From: Thalassospira lucentensis
GTDB taxonomy: Bacteria; Pseudomonadota; Alphaproteobacteria; Rhodospirillales; Thalassospiraceae
Assembly (NCBI RefSeq): GCF_032921865.1
Contig: NZ_CP136684.1
Span: 1,284,501 to 1,348,500, forward strand
DNA length: 64,000 bases
Direction of reading: 5' to 3'
A model generated the notes under the pieces. The model made no database searches, was not told where the DNA came from, and saw only the letters and a list, made by a program, of their open reading frames with translations. Made by a program: the position numbers and the translations under genes. This document shows, piece after piece, positions 35,989 to 44,396 of this stretch. Each line of letters starts with the position of its first letter. The first letter of the stretch is position 1.

Positions 35989-38031
35989 ATGTTTCTGACA
36001 TCCATTGAGCCGTCATTGTCCCGACGCGGATTAAGCAAACTGCGAAAGCGTCTGGCTGCCCTTACGATTACCGGCATGGTGATCCTGCTGTTTTCCTTCT
36101 TCTTCATCCAGAAAACGCTTTACGACAGCGCAATTGATCAGGCGCGCGCGCAAATGATGGCGGTCACCTATCATCTGAGTGCCGTTCTTGCGCAAAACAG
36201 CACAATCGACCTGCAACGCGTCATTGATGAAAATCCCGATCTTTCCGTTGGCGTTCTGGATAATGACCGCAATCAGATCAATGGCACCATCCCGCCTCAT
36301 TTAGTTGATGATCTTTTTGATGAAATAGACAAACAAAAAGCCTCTCGCGGCAGTTTGTTATGCATGCATGGCAATACCGTAATGCTGCTGGCATATAGTA
36401 TTCTTCCACAGCTTGACCGCATCGTTGTCACCTACATTCCCCGGCACATTTTATTGGGCAACTGGCGCGAAGCGATCATGCTTCACGCATCGTTGTTTCT
36501 GATCGTTCTGCTGATTATGGCGGGACTTTCTGTCTGGCTTTGGCAGCGTCTGAAACGACAGCATTTGCGCGCTGCCGATCTGGCCGAACATTTCAACGAT
36601 TCAGAAAACACCCTGTCTGATTGTGGCTGTGCAATTTTAAGCTGGTCGACAAAGGATCCGGCGGGAACTCTTACGTCCCGGCTTAACTGGCCGGAAATAC
36701 TCGGACTTGCCTTTGCCGACATCAAGCCAACAGCCGAGGCATTCCTTTCGCAGCTTAGCGACGCATCAAGGGCACAATTGCGCGCACCCCTGATCGAAAA
36801 CCGGTGGCAGGACAAACGTATCGGCACCATGGTGGATTTACGCACATCTGCCGACCAGATGCAGCGTTTCTATCTGATGGCCCAACACCGGACCGAAGAA
36901 GACGCTGAAACCGTCACTGTCCTGTTGTTGGAAACCGCACCACAGCAGGAACTTTGCCATCCGTTCGAAACCTACCTGCATCATACGCCGGAACCTTCTA
37001 TTGCCCTGGATACGAATGGTATTCTGCGCGGCCTGAGCCCGGCACTGGCCGAACTCGCTGGCAAGCAGGTTTATGATTTGATTGGAAAACCATTCGAAGC
37101 CCTTTTTCTTCCTGAAGACAGGGAAATGGTTCGCGCAAGTTTCATGGATCAGGCATCTGGCGAGTTTCAGGAAAGCGAACTGGTTTTTCGTATCCTCGAT
37201 CAGCGTGGAGAAAATCGCTGGCTTGCCTGGCACGGTATCGGACCGTTTGAAGGCATGACCTTCAGCAGTGCACGGGATGTAACCCAGTTTGTCGAAAATG
37301 CGAACAAGCTGCGCGATACCCTCGATCAGCTCAAACGCACCAATGAAGATCTTGAACAGTTCGCCTATGTCGCATCCCATGACTTGCAACAGCCATTACG
37401 CATGGTTGCAAGCTATACCCAGCTTCTGAAACGTCGTTATGGCGGGTCACTCGACCAGGAGGCCGACGAATATATCGACTATGCAGTCGATGGCGCAAAA
37501 CGCATGCATAAACTGATCAGTCATTTGCTGGAATATGCCAAGACTGGTAGCAGCGACGATGAAATGACCCAAATCGACTGCAATCAGGTGCTGAATGAAG
37601 CCCAGGCCGATCTCAAAGCCATTATTGTTCAGGAACAGGCCACCATCACCCATAATGACCTGCCTGTAATCAATGGTGATCGCATCAGTCTGTCACGTCT
37701 GTTTCAGAACCTGCTGTCGAATGCCATCAAATACCGTCGTCCCGGTGTGCCGCCTCATATTGATATCCGCGTCATACCCGATCCGGAGACCCCGGGATTT
37801 TGGCGTTTTTCGGTTCGCGACAATGGAATTGGCATTCATCCGGAACATGCCCAACGTATTTTCCGCCTGTTTCAGCGCCTGCATAAAGATGAATTCAGCG
37901 GTACCGGTCTTGGCCTTTCTTTATGCCGCAAAATTGCCGAACAGCATGGCGGCAGGATATGGCTTGATACCTCCCGCCCCATAACCGATCCCGGGGCAAC
38001 GTTCATCTTCACGTTGCGGGGAACGCCTTAG
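35989..38031 (+). CDS. Membrane sensor histidine kinase (PAS-HisKA-HATPase)
   Basis: 680 residues. Membrane helices at about 21-40 and 162-185 flank a roughly 120-residue periplasmic sensor of no recognised type. A degenerate PAS-like segment follows, then a clear PAS domain (about 325-440; IALDTNGILRGLSPALAELAGKQVYDLIGKPFEALFLPED). The dimerisation domain has phospho-acceptor His464 in YVASHDLQQPLRMV, of the DLQEPLR phytochrome/cyanobacterial type; the ATPase domain has NAIKYRRP, DNGIGI and GTGLGLSLC. No response regulator is adjacent; the nearest is the single-domain protein at 43191-43595. Promoter not identified. Confidence 0.92.
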   Translation: MFLTSIEPSLSRRGLSKLRKRLAALTITGMVILLFSFFFIQKTLYDSAIDQARAQMMAVTYHLSAVLAQNSTIDLQRVIDENPDLSVGVLDNDRNQINGTIPPHLVDDLFDEIDKQKASRGSLLCMHGNTVMLLAYSILPQLDRIVVTYIPRHILLGNWREAIMLHASLFLIVLLIMAGLSVWLWQRLKRQHLRAADLAEHFNDSENTLSDCGCAILSWSTKDPAGTLTSRLNWPEILGLAFADIKPTAEAFLSQLSDASRAQLRAPLIENRWQDKRIGTMVDLRTSADQMQRFYLMAQHRTEEDAETVTVLLLETAPQQELCHPFETYLHHTPEPSIALDTNGILRGLSPALAELAGKQVYDLIGKPFEALFLPEDREMVRASFMDQASGEFQESELVFRILDQRGENRWLAWHGIGPFEGMTFSSARDVTQFVENANKLRDTLDQLKRTNEDLEQFAYVASHDLQQPLRMVASYTQLLKRRYGGSLDQEADEYIDYAVDGAKRMHKLISHLLEYAKTGSSDDEMTQIDCNQVLNEAQADLKAIIVQEQATITHNDLPVINGDRISLSRLFQNLLSNAIKYRRPGVPPHIDIRVIPDPETPGFWRFSVRDNGIGIHPEHAQRIFRLFQRLHKDEFSGTGLGLSLCRKIAEQHGGRIWLDTSRPITDPGATFIFTLRGTP

Positions 38032-38152
38032 AACTACCGAACGCCTGCCGCAAAATTACCGATGGCAAGCATCTTGCTTGGAAAATCCGCAGAAGGACGG
38101 GGCCGGTAAAAGCTGCCCGCTTGAATGCCCATCGACCGTTACGGAGCATCAT

Positions 38153-38608
38153 ATGACCGATATTAATTTCCGGATCGCCTTCGCACTAAGCGGAGCCCTT
38201 TTGCTGGCTGCCTGCGGTTCCGACATGAGAACCATGCCCGACAATCACATGCAGAAACTGGCCTATATGTTCGCCGAGCGGGATGTTGATGCGCCTTTGC
38301 CGCGGGGATGGCGTCAACTCAATGGCACGGAAATCAATTATCGTTTCGCTAACGAAACTTATGCCGTTTATTCCGTTGACGAGGACGAAGAACTTCTGGT
38401 GATGCATCTTTCTGATAACGGAACCGGTCGACTTGACGCCGATGATGACCGCGAAAGCTGCACGTGGAACAACCTGGTCGATCAGCTCAACATCGAATGC
38501 GATGATACCGATATGGAATGGCGCATATACACCAATGGTCCGGACATGATTGCCATCGACCTTGATGAAGATGAATTTGCCATCCTGCGCAAACGTCCCG
38601 GCGGATAA
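38153..38608 (+). CDS. Putative small lipoprotein, unknown function
   Basis: 151 residues. The N-terminus is a lipoprotein signal: ALSGALLLAACGSDM with lipobox LAAC and +2 Gly, so outer-membrane retention is expected. The mature part is rich in acidic residues (DEDEELLV, DADDDRESC, DEDEF) and has two further cysteines. No family recognised. ATG at 38153 is preceded by ACGGAG; the frame is open to 38078 without a ribosome site. It lies 121 bp after the histidine kinase and may or may not be co-transcribed; a terminator follows. Confidence 0.75.
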   Translation: MTDINFRIAFALSGALLLAACGSDMRTMPDNHMQKLAYMFAERDVDAPLPRGWRQLNGTEINYRFANETYAVYSVDEDEELLVMHLSDNGTGRLDADDDRESCTWNNLVDQLNIECDDTDMEWRIYTNGPDMIAIDLDEDEFAILRKRPGG

Positions 38609-38634
38609 GAACCACTTTTCGCACCCTTGCCACA

Positions 38635-38667
38635 AAAAACGGGCCATCCAATGGACAGCCCGTTTTT
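38635..38667. terminator. Bidirectional terminator between lipoprotein gene and pheT
   Basis: Ten-base perfect arms AAAAACGGGC / GCCCGTTTTT, with additional pairing in the 13-base centre; T-runs on both strands. It ends both the lipoprotein transcript and the pheST operon. Confidence 0.88.
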
Positions 38668-38689
38668 CATATAATCTTTCAACTGCACA

Positions 38690-41098
38690 TCAGGCGCGCA
38701 GGGAACCGCCTGTTGCCTTTTCAACAGCGGCAACAACCTTCTTGCAAACCCCGTCGATTTCCTCTTCGGTCAGGGTTGCCTTGGTCGGCTGCAGGGTGAT
38801 CGAGAAAGCAACCGATTTCTTGCCATCCTCGATACCTTTGCCTGCATAAAGGTCAAAGATCGTAACATCCGAAATCAGGTTCCGGTCGACACTGCGGGCT
38901 GCCTTGACGATGGCCTCGGACTGAACATCTTCATCCAGAAGGAAGGCAAAGTCGCGTTCAACCGACTGGAAGCTTGATGCATTCAGCAAAGGCCGTCCCG
39001 TTCCCTTTTTCTTGGGCATCGGTACATTTTCAACAAACAGTTCAAAGGCAACAACGCGCCCCTTAACACCCAGTGCTTTCAACACTTTCGGGTGCAGTTC
39101 GCCAAAATAGCCAAGGACATTTTTCGGGCCCAGCTGCAATGCCGCCGAACGACCAGGATGATACCATGATGGTGCCCCTTCGGCATTGACCTGCACGTTG
39201 GCCGATGCCGTACCAAGCGCTTCAAGCAGCGCTTCTGCGTCTGCCTTAACATCAAACAGATCGACATCACGGCGCGAACCGGTCCAGCTGCGCGGGGTGG
39301 TTGCCCCTGATCGCAAACCGGCAGCTACCAGACGCTGATCACCCGGCTGATCGCCAAAGAATTCCGGCCCGGCCTCAAACAACGCCAGATCGGCGAAACC
39401 GCGCGACTGGTTACGACCAACTGCCGCGATCAGATTGATAAGCACGTTCGGACGCATCACATCCAGATCCGAGCTGATCGGATTGGCAAGGAACAGGCCC
39501 GGCTTCAGATCGGTAAACAGTTTTGCCCATCGCGAGTCGGTGAACGACCAGGTAACGGTCTCGAACATCCCGCGCGAAGCCAGTATCCGACGGGTCAAGC
39601 CAACCCGTTTCTGGAACGGGCTAAGGGCCGGAACCGGCAGGCTGGTTTCACGTTCCAGCGGCACCGTCGGAATTTTGTCATATCCGACAATGCGCAAAAC
39701 TTCCTCGACCAGATCGGCTTCGCCGATGACATCCGGACGCCAGGTTGGTGCAACCGCCGTGATAACAGGCGCGGCCCCGCTGACCTCAAAGCCAAGCGAT
39801 TTCAAAATCGCAATCGCCTGATCGGCGTCAACCGAAACACCGCCCAGCTCCCGAATGCGATCAATACGAAGATCGAAGCTGTTGCGCGGATTAGGGACCT
39901 CGCCCGCCTTCACGACATGGGAAACTTCACCACCGCAAATCTCGGTAATCAGACGTGTCGCAACCTCTATACCCCAGGAAATCGACTGCGGGTCGACACC
40001 GCGCTCGAACCGGTAACGGGCATCGGAATTGATCTGCAGTTTGCGGCCGGTCTTTGCAACACTGATCGGATCGAACAGGGCGCATTCAACAAAGACATTG
40101 ACCGTTTCATCGACACAACCGGTTTCTTCGCCACCGATGATACCGCCAAGGCCAAGTGCCTTTGCCTGATCGGCGATCACGACCATGCTGTCGGAAAGCG
40201 TGTATTCCTTGTTATCAAGTGCCGCAATCTTCTCGCCATTGGTGGCATAGCGGACATTGATGTCACCCGACAGCTTGTCAGCATCAAACACGTGCAACGG
40301 ACGCGCAAGATCGTGCGTTACAAGGTTTGTAATATCAACAAGTGCCGAAATCGGACGCAGCCCGATGGCTTCGAGACGGGCCTTCAGCCAGTCCGGGCTT
40401 TCGCCGTTTTTAACACCGCGGATATAACGACCATAGAATGCCGGAACCGCCGCATTCTGCGCAAGATCGGCCGAAATCGAAACACCGACGGGGCTGTCAA
40501 ACGTGCCCGCAACCACCTGCTGCCGCGGGTCATCCTTTAGCGTGCCAATACCGGCCGCCGCCAGATCGCGCGCAATCCCGCGAACACCGGTGCAATCCGG
40601 CCGGTTCGGGGTCAGACCGATTTCAATGATCGGATCATCCGCTCCCAGCACTGACGCCACCTGGGCACCAATCGGGGCATCTTCGGGCAGTTCAATAATG
40701 CCGTCATGATCCTCGCCAAGGCAAAGTTCACGGGTCGAGCACATCATGCCCTGGCTTTCGACGCCACGGATTTTGCCCGGTTTCAGTTTCGAGCCGTCAA
40801 TCGGAATAATCGCGCCCGGTTGTGCCAGGGCAACCTTGATGCCGGTTCGGGCATTGGGGGCACCACAGACAACCTGAATGATCTTTTCACCGGTATTGAC
40901 CCGGCACAGTTTCAGGCGATCCGCATCCGGATGCTGGCCCGCTTCTTCGATATAGGCGACCCGGATATCCCTAAGCGCCGCCGCACGATCCGTGACACCT
41001 TCGATCTCCAGTCCGACATCGGTGAGCGTTTCGGCAATCACGTCGATCGAAGCATCGGTTTCAAGATGCTGTTTCAGCCAGTCGAGTGTGAATTTCAT
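38690..41098 (-). CDS. pheT: Phenylalanyl-tRNA synthetase beta subunit
   Basis: 802 residues, full length. Order: EMAP/Trbp111-type tRNA-binding domain (IRVAYIEEAGQHPDADRLKLCRV) at the N-terminus, B3/B4 editing domain, B5 domain, catalytic-like core, and the C-terminal ferredoxin-fold anticodon domain (SFQSVERDFAFLLDEDV...KSVAFSITLQPTKATLTEEEID). Forms the alpha2-beta2 enzyme with PheS, hydrolysing Tyr-tRNA-Phe in its B3/B4 domain. It starts 4 bp after pheS stops. Confidence 0.98.
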   Translation of the reverse strand: MKFTLDWLKQHLETDASIDVIAETLTDVGLEIEGVTDRAAALRDIRVAYIEEAGQHPDADRLKLCRVNTGEKIIQVVCGAPNARTGIKVALAQPGAIIPIDGSKLKPGKIRGVESQGMMCSTRELCLGEDHDGIIELPEDAPIGAQVASVLGADDPIIEIGLTPNRPDCTGVRGIARDLAAAGIGTLKDDPRQQVVAGTFDSPVGVSISADLAQNAAVPAFYGRYIRGVKNGESPDWLKARLEAIGLRPISALVDITNLVTHDLARPLHVFDADKLSGDINVRYATNGEKIAALDNKEYTLSDSMVVIADQAKALGLGGIIGGEETGCVDETVNVFVECALFDPISVAKTGRKLQINSDARYRFERGVDPQSISWGIEVATRLITEICGGEVSHVVKAGEVPNPRNSFDLRIDRIRELGGVSVDADQAIAILKSLGFEVSGAAPVITAVAPTWRPDVIGEADLVEEVLRIVGYDKIPTVPLERETSLPVPALSPFQKRVGLTRRILASRGMFETVTWSFTDSRWAKLFTDLKPGLFLANPISSDLDVMRPNVLINLIAAVGRNQSRGFADLALFEAGPEFFGDQPGDQRLVAAGLRSGATTPRSWTGSRRDVDLFDVKADAEALLEALGTASANVQVNAEGAPSWYHPGRSAALQLGPKNVLGYFGELHPKVLKALGVKGRVVAFELFVENVPMPKKKGTGRPLLNASSFQSVERDFAFLLDEDVQSEAIVKAARSVDRNLISDVTIFDLYAGKGIEDGKKSVAFSITLQPTKATLTEEEIDGVCKKVVAAVEKATGGSLRA

Positions 41099-41102
41099 GG
41101 TC

Positions 41103-42173
41103 TTAGCCTCTCACCATATTCGGTACATCCAGCGGCACGAAACCATAGTGTTTCAGCCAGCGCAGATCGGTATCGAAGAAGGTGCGAAGATCGGGAATGC
41201 CGTATTTCAGCATCGCGATACGCTCGATCCCCATGCCAAAGGCAAAGCCCTGATATTCATTCGGATCAAGTCCACAAGCCGCCAGAACGCGCGGGTGAAC
41301 CATACCGCAGCCCAGAATCTCCAGCCAGTCGTCGCCTTCACCAATCTTGAGCTCCCCACCCTTGCGCGAACAGCCAATATCCATTTCGGCACTCGGCTCG
41401 GTAAAGGGGAAGAAGCTCGGACGGTAGCGAACCGGAACTTCGTCCAGTTCGAAATAGGTTTTAACAAACTCTAGCAGACACCCTTTCAGGTGCCCCATAT
41501 GGGTTTTCTTGTCGATCACCAGTCCCTCGACCTGATGGAACATCGGCGTATGGGTCATATCGCTATCGGAACGATAGGTACGACCCGGCGCGATGATGCG
41601 GATCGGCGGGGTTTTCGACTGCATGGTTCTGATCTGCACCGGCGAGGTATGGGTCCGCAGCACAAGGCGCGAACCATCTTCCTGCTCAGGCAGATAGAAA
41701 GTGTCCTGCATTTCACGCGCCGGATGTTCCGGCGGAATGTTCAGGGCGGTAAAGTTATGGAAATCGTCTTCGACATCCGGACCTTCGGCAAGAGCAAAGC
41801 CCATCTCGCCAAAGATCGAAATGATTTCATCCATCGTCTGGCTGATCGGATGAATACGACCAGCAGTTTCGTCCATGCGCGCGGGCAGGGTCACATCGAT
41901 CCGCTCGCCAATCAGACGCGCATTCAATGCTGCATCTTCAAGGCCGGATTTGCGGGTGTCGATCGCCTCGGCAACCTGATCTTTGACAGCGTTCAGCGTC
42001 TGACCGAATTCACGGCGCTGATCCGGGTCCATCTGACCAAGGTTTTTCATCAGGCCGGTAATACGGCCCTTTTTGCCAAGAGCGCTGATACGAACATCTT
42101 CAAGAGCCTGTAAATCGGCTGCTTTTTCGACTTCGGCCAGAACCTCTTCGCGCAATGCTTCGATGTTTTCCAT
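41103..42173 (-). CDS. pheS: Phenylalanyl-tRNA synthetase alpha subunit
   Basis: 356 residues. N-terminal coiled coil, then class II synthetase motifs: motif 1 around [19 protein letters not shown], motif 2 [13 protein letters not shown]...[20 protein letters not shown], motif 3 [18 protein letters not shown]. The C-terminus is the usual KHYGF..PN(M)VRG-like end. It forms the catalytic subunit. It is 117 bp downstream of rplT, with two hairpins, one terminator-like, in the gap. Confidence 0.98.
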   Translation of the reverse strand: MENIEALREEVLAEVEKAADLQALEDVRISALGKKGRITGLMKNLGQMDPDQRREFGQTLNAVKDQVAEAIDTRKSGLEDAALNARLIGERIDVTLPARMDETAGRIHPISQTMDEIISIFGEMGFALAEGPDVEDDFHNFTALNIPPEHPAREMQDTFYLPEQEDGSRLVLRTHTSPVQIRTMQSKTPPIRIIAPGRTYRSDSDMTHTPMFHQVEGLVIDKKTHMGHLKGCLLEFVKTYFELDEVPVRYRPSFFPFTEPSAEMDIGCSRKGGELKIGEGDDWLEILGCGMVHPRVLAACGLDPNEYQGFAFGMGIERIAMLKYGIPDLRTFFDTDLRWLKHYGFVPLDVPNMVRG

Positions 42174-42219
42174 AACTTCCGACGCTTTGCTTAAAGTGAA
42201 TTGGGATAAACAAAAGAAA

Positions 42220-42290
42220 GGGGACGGCCAATATGGCCGCCCCCGATCAAATCAGGCAAGTGCCGATTAAACCTTTTTACAAAAGGTTTA
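42220..42290 (-). promoter_or_regulatory. Hairpins between rplT and pheS (possible attenuator)
   Basis: Immediately after the rplT stop, TAAACCTTTT / AAAAGGTTTA form a perfect 10-bp hairpin (42268-42290). Further on, an 11-bp G/C-rich hairpin (42220-42244, one G-U) with 3-base loop is followed on the minus strand by TTTCTTTTG, i.e. an intrinsic terminator placed inside the operon, 47 bp before pheS. No Phe-rich leader peptide is visible, unlike the pheM leader of E. coli. Confidence 0.65.
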
Positions 42291-42647
42291 TTAGCCGAGT
42301 GCAGCCTGCGCCTGGGTAACCAGAGCTTTGAAAGCTTCCGGTTCGCGCACAGCGATGTCGGCAAGCACTTTGCGGTCCAGTTCAACGCCAGCCTTCTTGA
42401 GGCCGTTCATGAACTGCGAGTAGCTCAGACCGTTTTCACGAGCACCGGCGTTGATACGCTGAATCCACAGGCTGCGGAACTGGCGTTTCTTAACGCGACG
42501 ATCGCGATATGCATACTGCAGACCTTTTTCAACGGCCTGCACTGCAGTGCGGTAAGCATTCTTGCGGCGACCGCGGTAACCTTTGGCAGCCTTGATAACC
42601 TTGCGGTGACGGGCGTGAGAAGACACGCCCCCTTTTACACGAGCCAT
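42291..42647 (-). CDS. rplT: 50S ribosomal protein L20
   Basis: 118 residues, family length: [55 protein letters not shown]... L20 binds 23S rRNA and is needed early in 50S assembly; in other bacteria it represses its own operon by binding the leader. It lies 16 bp after rpmI. Confidence 0.98.
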   Translation of the reverse strand: MARVKGGVSSHARHRKVIKAAKGYRGRRKNAYRTAVQAVEKGLQYAYRDRRVKKRQFRSLWIQRINAGARENGLSYSQFMNGLKKAGVELDRKVLADIAVREPEAFKALVTQAQAALG

Positions 42648-42663
42648 TTAACTCTCCTTAGCC

Positions 42664-42861
42664 TTAACCGTACGGCAGGAATTTTTTGACGATGCGGGCA
42701 TCTGCGTCACAGAGAATCTCCGTGCCACGTGCCTGGCGCTTCATCTTGGTGGGTTTCGCAGTCAACAGGTGACGCTTGTTAGCGACATTGCGACGAACTT
42801 TACCCTTTGCGGTCAGGCTAAAGCGTTTTTTAGCGCTCGCTTTGGTCTTCATCTTGGGCAT
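42664..42861 (-). CDS. rpmI: 50S ribosomal protein L35
   Basis: 65 residues: [33 protein letters not shown]...KKFLPYG, full family pattern. The ATG at 42861 (methionine followed by PKMKT) is the true start; the upstream in-frame extension is not L35. Confidence 0.98.
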   Translation of the reverse strand: MPKMKTKASAKKRFSLTAKGKVRRNVANKRHLLTAKPTKMKRQARGTEILCDADARIVKKFLPYG

Positions 42862-43190
42862 TTTTCTATCCTTGCATAAGCAATGAAACACGAAATTCCC
42901 CACGGCGGCTGGGCATGCCCTGAAAGATCAAATGATCTTTCCAGCCTCACCACCTGTTTTGGGGACGGGTGGTTATAGACTCCACCCCTTCCTTTTTCAA
43001 GGACCTTTTCGCGACGGTTCTCTTGGATTTTTAGGCTTCTCGCCGATCATCACGAAACATCGGTCAGGAGCATGCCAAAACCGGCCCAACACCTTCTGGT
43101 CCGCCAAGACTGCCAGAAGGTGGCGTCATCGACCATTATATCACGAGGACAACTAGAAAACCGGGCCATCCGTGACCCGCGGTCAAAATC
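42862..43190 (-). promoter_or_regulatory. Structured leader and promoter region of rpmI-rplT
   Basis: No gene here. On the minus strand, upstream of rpmI: a 10-bp-stem hairpin CACCTTCTGG / CCAGAAGGTG (43090-43122) that may end the response-regulator transcript, the promoter at 42972-43000, then a leader of about 105 bases with three mutually exclusive CCACC/GGTGG pairings (42950-42985), hairpin GAAAGATCA / TGATCTTTC (42922-42941) and palindrome GGGCATGCCC (42911-42920). The arrangement is compatible with L20-type autoregulation by the leader. Confidence 0.55.
42972..43000 (-). promoter_or_regulatory. Sigma-70 promoter of rpmI-rplT
   Basis: Minus-strand -35 TTGAAA (42995-43000), 17-bp spacer, -10 TATAAC (42972-42977). 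Expected start near 42965, giving a leader of about 105 bases. Confidence 0.7.
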
Positions 43191-43595
43191 TTAAATCGCT
43201 GTTTTGATGGTATGAACCCGGCCGATCCACTTTTCGATTCGGCTTAGCAGCTTTTCACGATTGATCGGTTTGAGGACAAAGTCATTGCCACCGGCGGCAA
43301 CACCGCCCCGCAGGTCTTCTTCCCCCTGACGGGCCGTCACATAGATGATGGCACAGGCAAGATCGGGGAAACGGGTCCGAACCCGGATTGAGGCCTCAAA
43401 ACCATTCATACCCGGCATCATGATATCCATCAGGATAATCCGGGGCTTTCTTGTTTTCAGAGTTTCAAGAAGTTCCTTGCCAGAGGAAACGCCAACAAAA
43501 CTGTAACCGCCGCTTTCGACGATCCGCTTTAGAAGCACGAGACTTTTGGGGTCGTCATCGACTCCAACGATCAGAAGATCATTCCCGGCTGCCAT
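43191..43595 (-). CDS. Single-domain response regulator
   Basis: 134 residues, receiver domain only. Acidic pocket VDDDP (residues 13-16), phospho-acceptor Asp57 in ILMDIMMPGMNG, switch Thr in YVTARQ, and Lys in VLKPINREKL. There is no output domain, as in CheY, DivK or phosphorelay intermediates. The start at 43595 follows AGAGGGA; the open frame runs nine residues upstream. It is 38 bp downstream of infC on the same strand and upstream of rpmI, an unexpected place for a signalling gene. Partner kinase unknown; an orphan kinase is encoded at 35989-38031. Confidence 0.93.
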   Translation of the reverse strand: MAAGNDLLIVGVDDDPKSLVLLKRIVESGGYSFVGVSSGKELLETLKTRKPRIILMDIMMPGMNGFEASIRVRTRFPDLACAIIYVTARQGEEDLRGGVAAGGNDFVLKPINREKLLSRIEKWIGRVHTIKTAI

Positions 43596-43633
43596 GGCAT
43601 TCCCTCTTGCTTGGAAAGGCAAAACGCCGCGGA

Positions 43634-44170
43634 TTAACGCGGCGCCAGCACCATAATCATTATGCGACCTTCCATCTTCGGCATCTGTTCGGTTTTGGCA
43701 AGATCTTCAAGATCCCCCGAAAAACGCTGCAGCATGCCAAGACCAAGGTCCTGGTGAGCCATTTCACGTCCGCGGAAACGCAACGTGACTTTCACCTTGT
43801 CTCCACCGCCAAGAAACTTCTGTGCCGCACGGAGCTTCACATTGTAATCATGGGTATCGATGTTCGGCCGGAGCTTGATTTCCTTGACCTCGATAACCTT
43901 CTGCTTCTTTTTGGCTTCGTTCTGTTTCTTGCTTTGTTCGTACTTGAACTTGCCGTAGTCGATCAGCTTACAGACGGGAGGCTCGGCATTCGGAGCGACT
44001 TCGACAAGGTCGAGTCCAGCTTCCATCGCCATTTCAATGCCTTCACGAACCGTCATCGGATCAGACATGTTGCCTTCAGCGTCGACAACACAGATGGCAC
44101 GAGCTTTGATATCCTCATTGACGCGCGGACCGTCCTTGGTCGGCTGCATCGGTTTACGTGGTCGTGCTAT
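43634..44170 (-). CDS. infC: Translation initiation factor IF-3, ATA start
   Basis: 178 residues if begun at the ATA codon 44168-44170: (I/M)[29 protein letters not shown]. An ideal AGGAG (44178-44182) lies seven bases before this ATA. The first ATG (44149) is seven codons later and has no ribosome site. IF3 genes characteristically use AUU, AUC or AUA so that IF3 limits its own translation. The N-domain, lysine-rich linker ([23 protein letters not shown]) and C-domain ([19 protein letters not shown]) are complete. IF3 prevents subunit joining and checks initiator tRNA. thrS is not upstream, unlike E. coli. Confidence 0.95.
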   Translation of the reverse strand: MARPRKPMQPTKDGPRVNEDIKARAICVVDAEGNMSDPMTVREGIEMAMEAGLDLVEVAPNAEPPVCKLIDYGKFKYEQSKKQNEAKKKQKVIEVKEIKLRPNIDTHDYNVKLRAAQKFLGGGDKVKVTLRFRGREMAHQDLGLGMLQRFSGDLEDLAKTEQMPKMEGRIMIMVLAPR

Positions 44171-44282
44171 GGATAATCTCCTTTGGTAATCAAACAAAAA
44201 GCACAGAAACAAGTCACGGGTAACACAGAAAGTCACCGGGCCGCACGTCCCGTCATGCATACTGTGAAACGGACCTTTGCCT

Positions 44283-44310
44283 AGCATATCGGGCCGCAGT
44301 CAGAAAGCAA
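44283..44310 (-). promoter_or_regulatory. Possible infC promoter
   Basis: Minus-strand TTGCTT (44305-44310) and TATGCT (44283-44288), 16-bp spacing; predicted start about 105 bases upstream of the ATA start. Confidence 0.5.
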
Positions 44311-44396
44311 TGATTTTAGCCTTCTGCAACAGTATTCAAAGCCTTGCAGCCTGCTGAACACAATGACAGACGAACGAGATGGCAGAAACCGCGATA

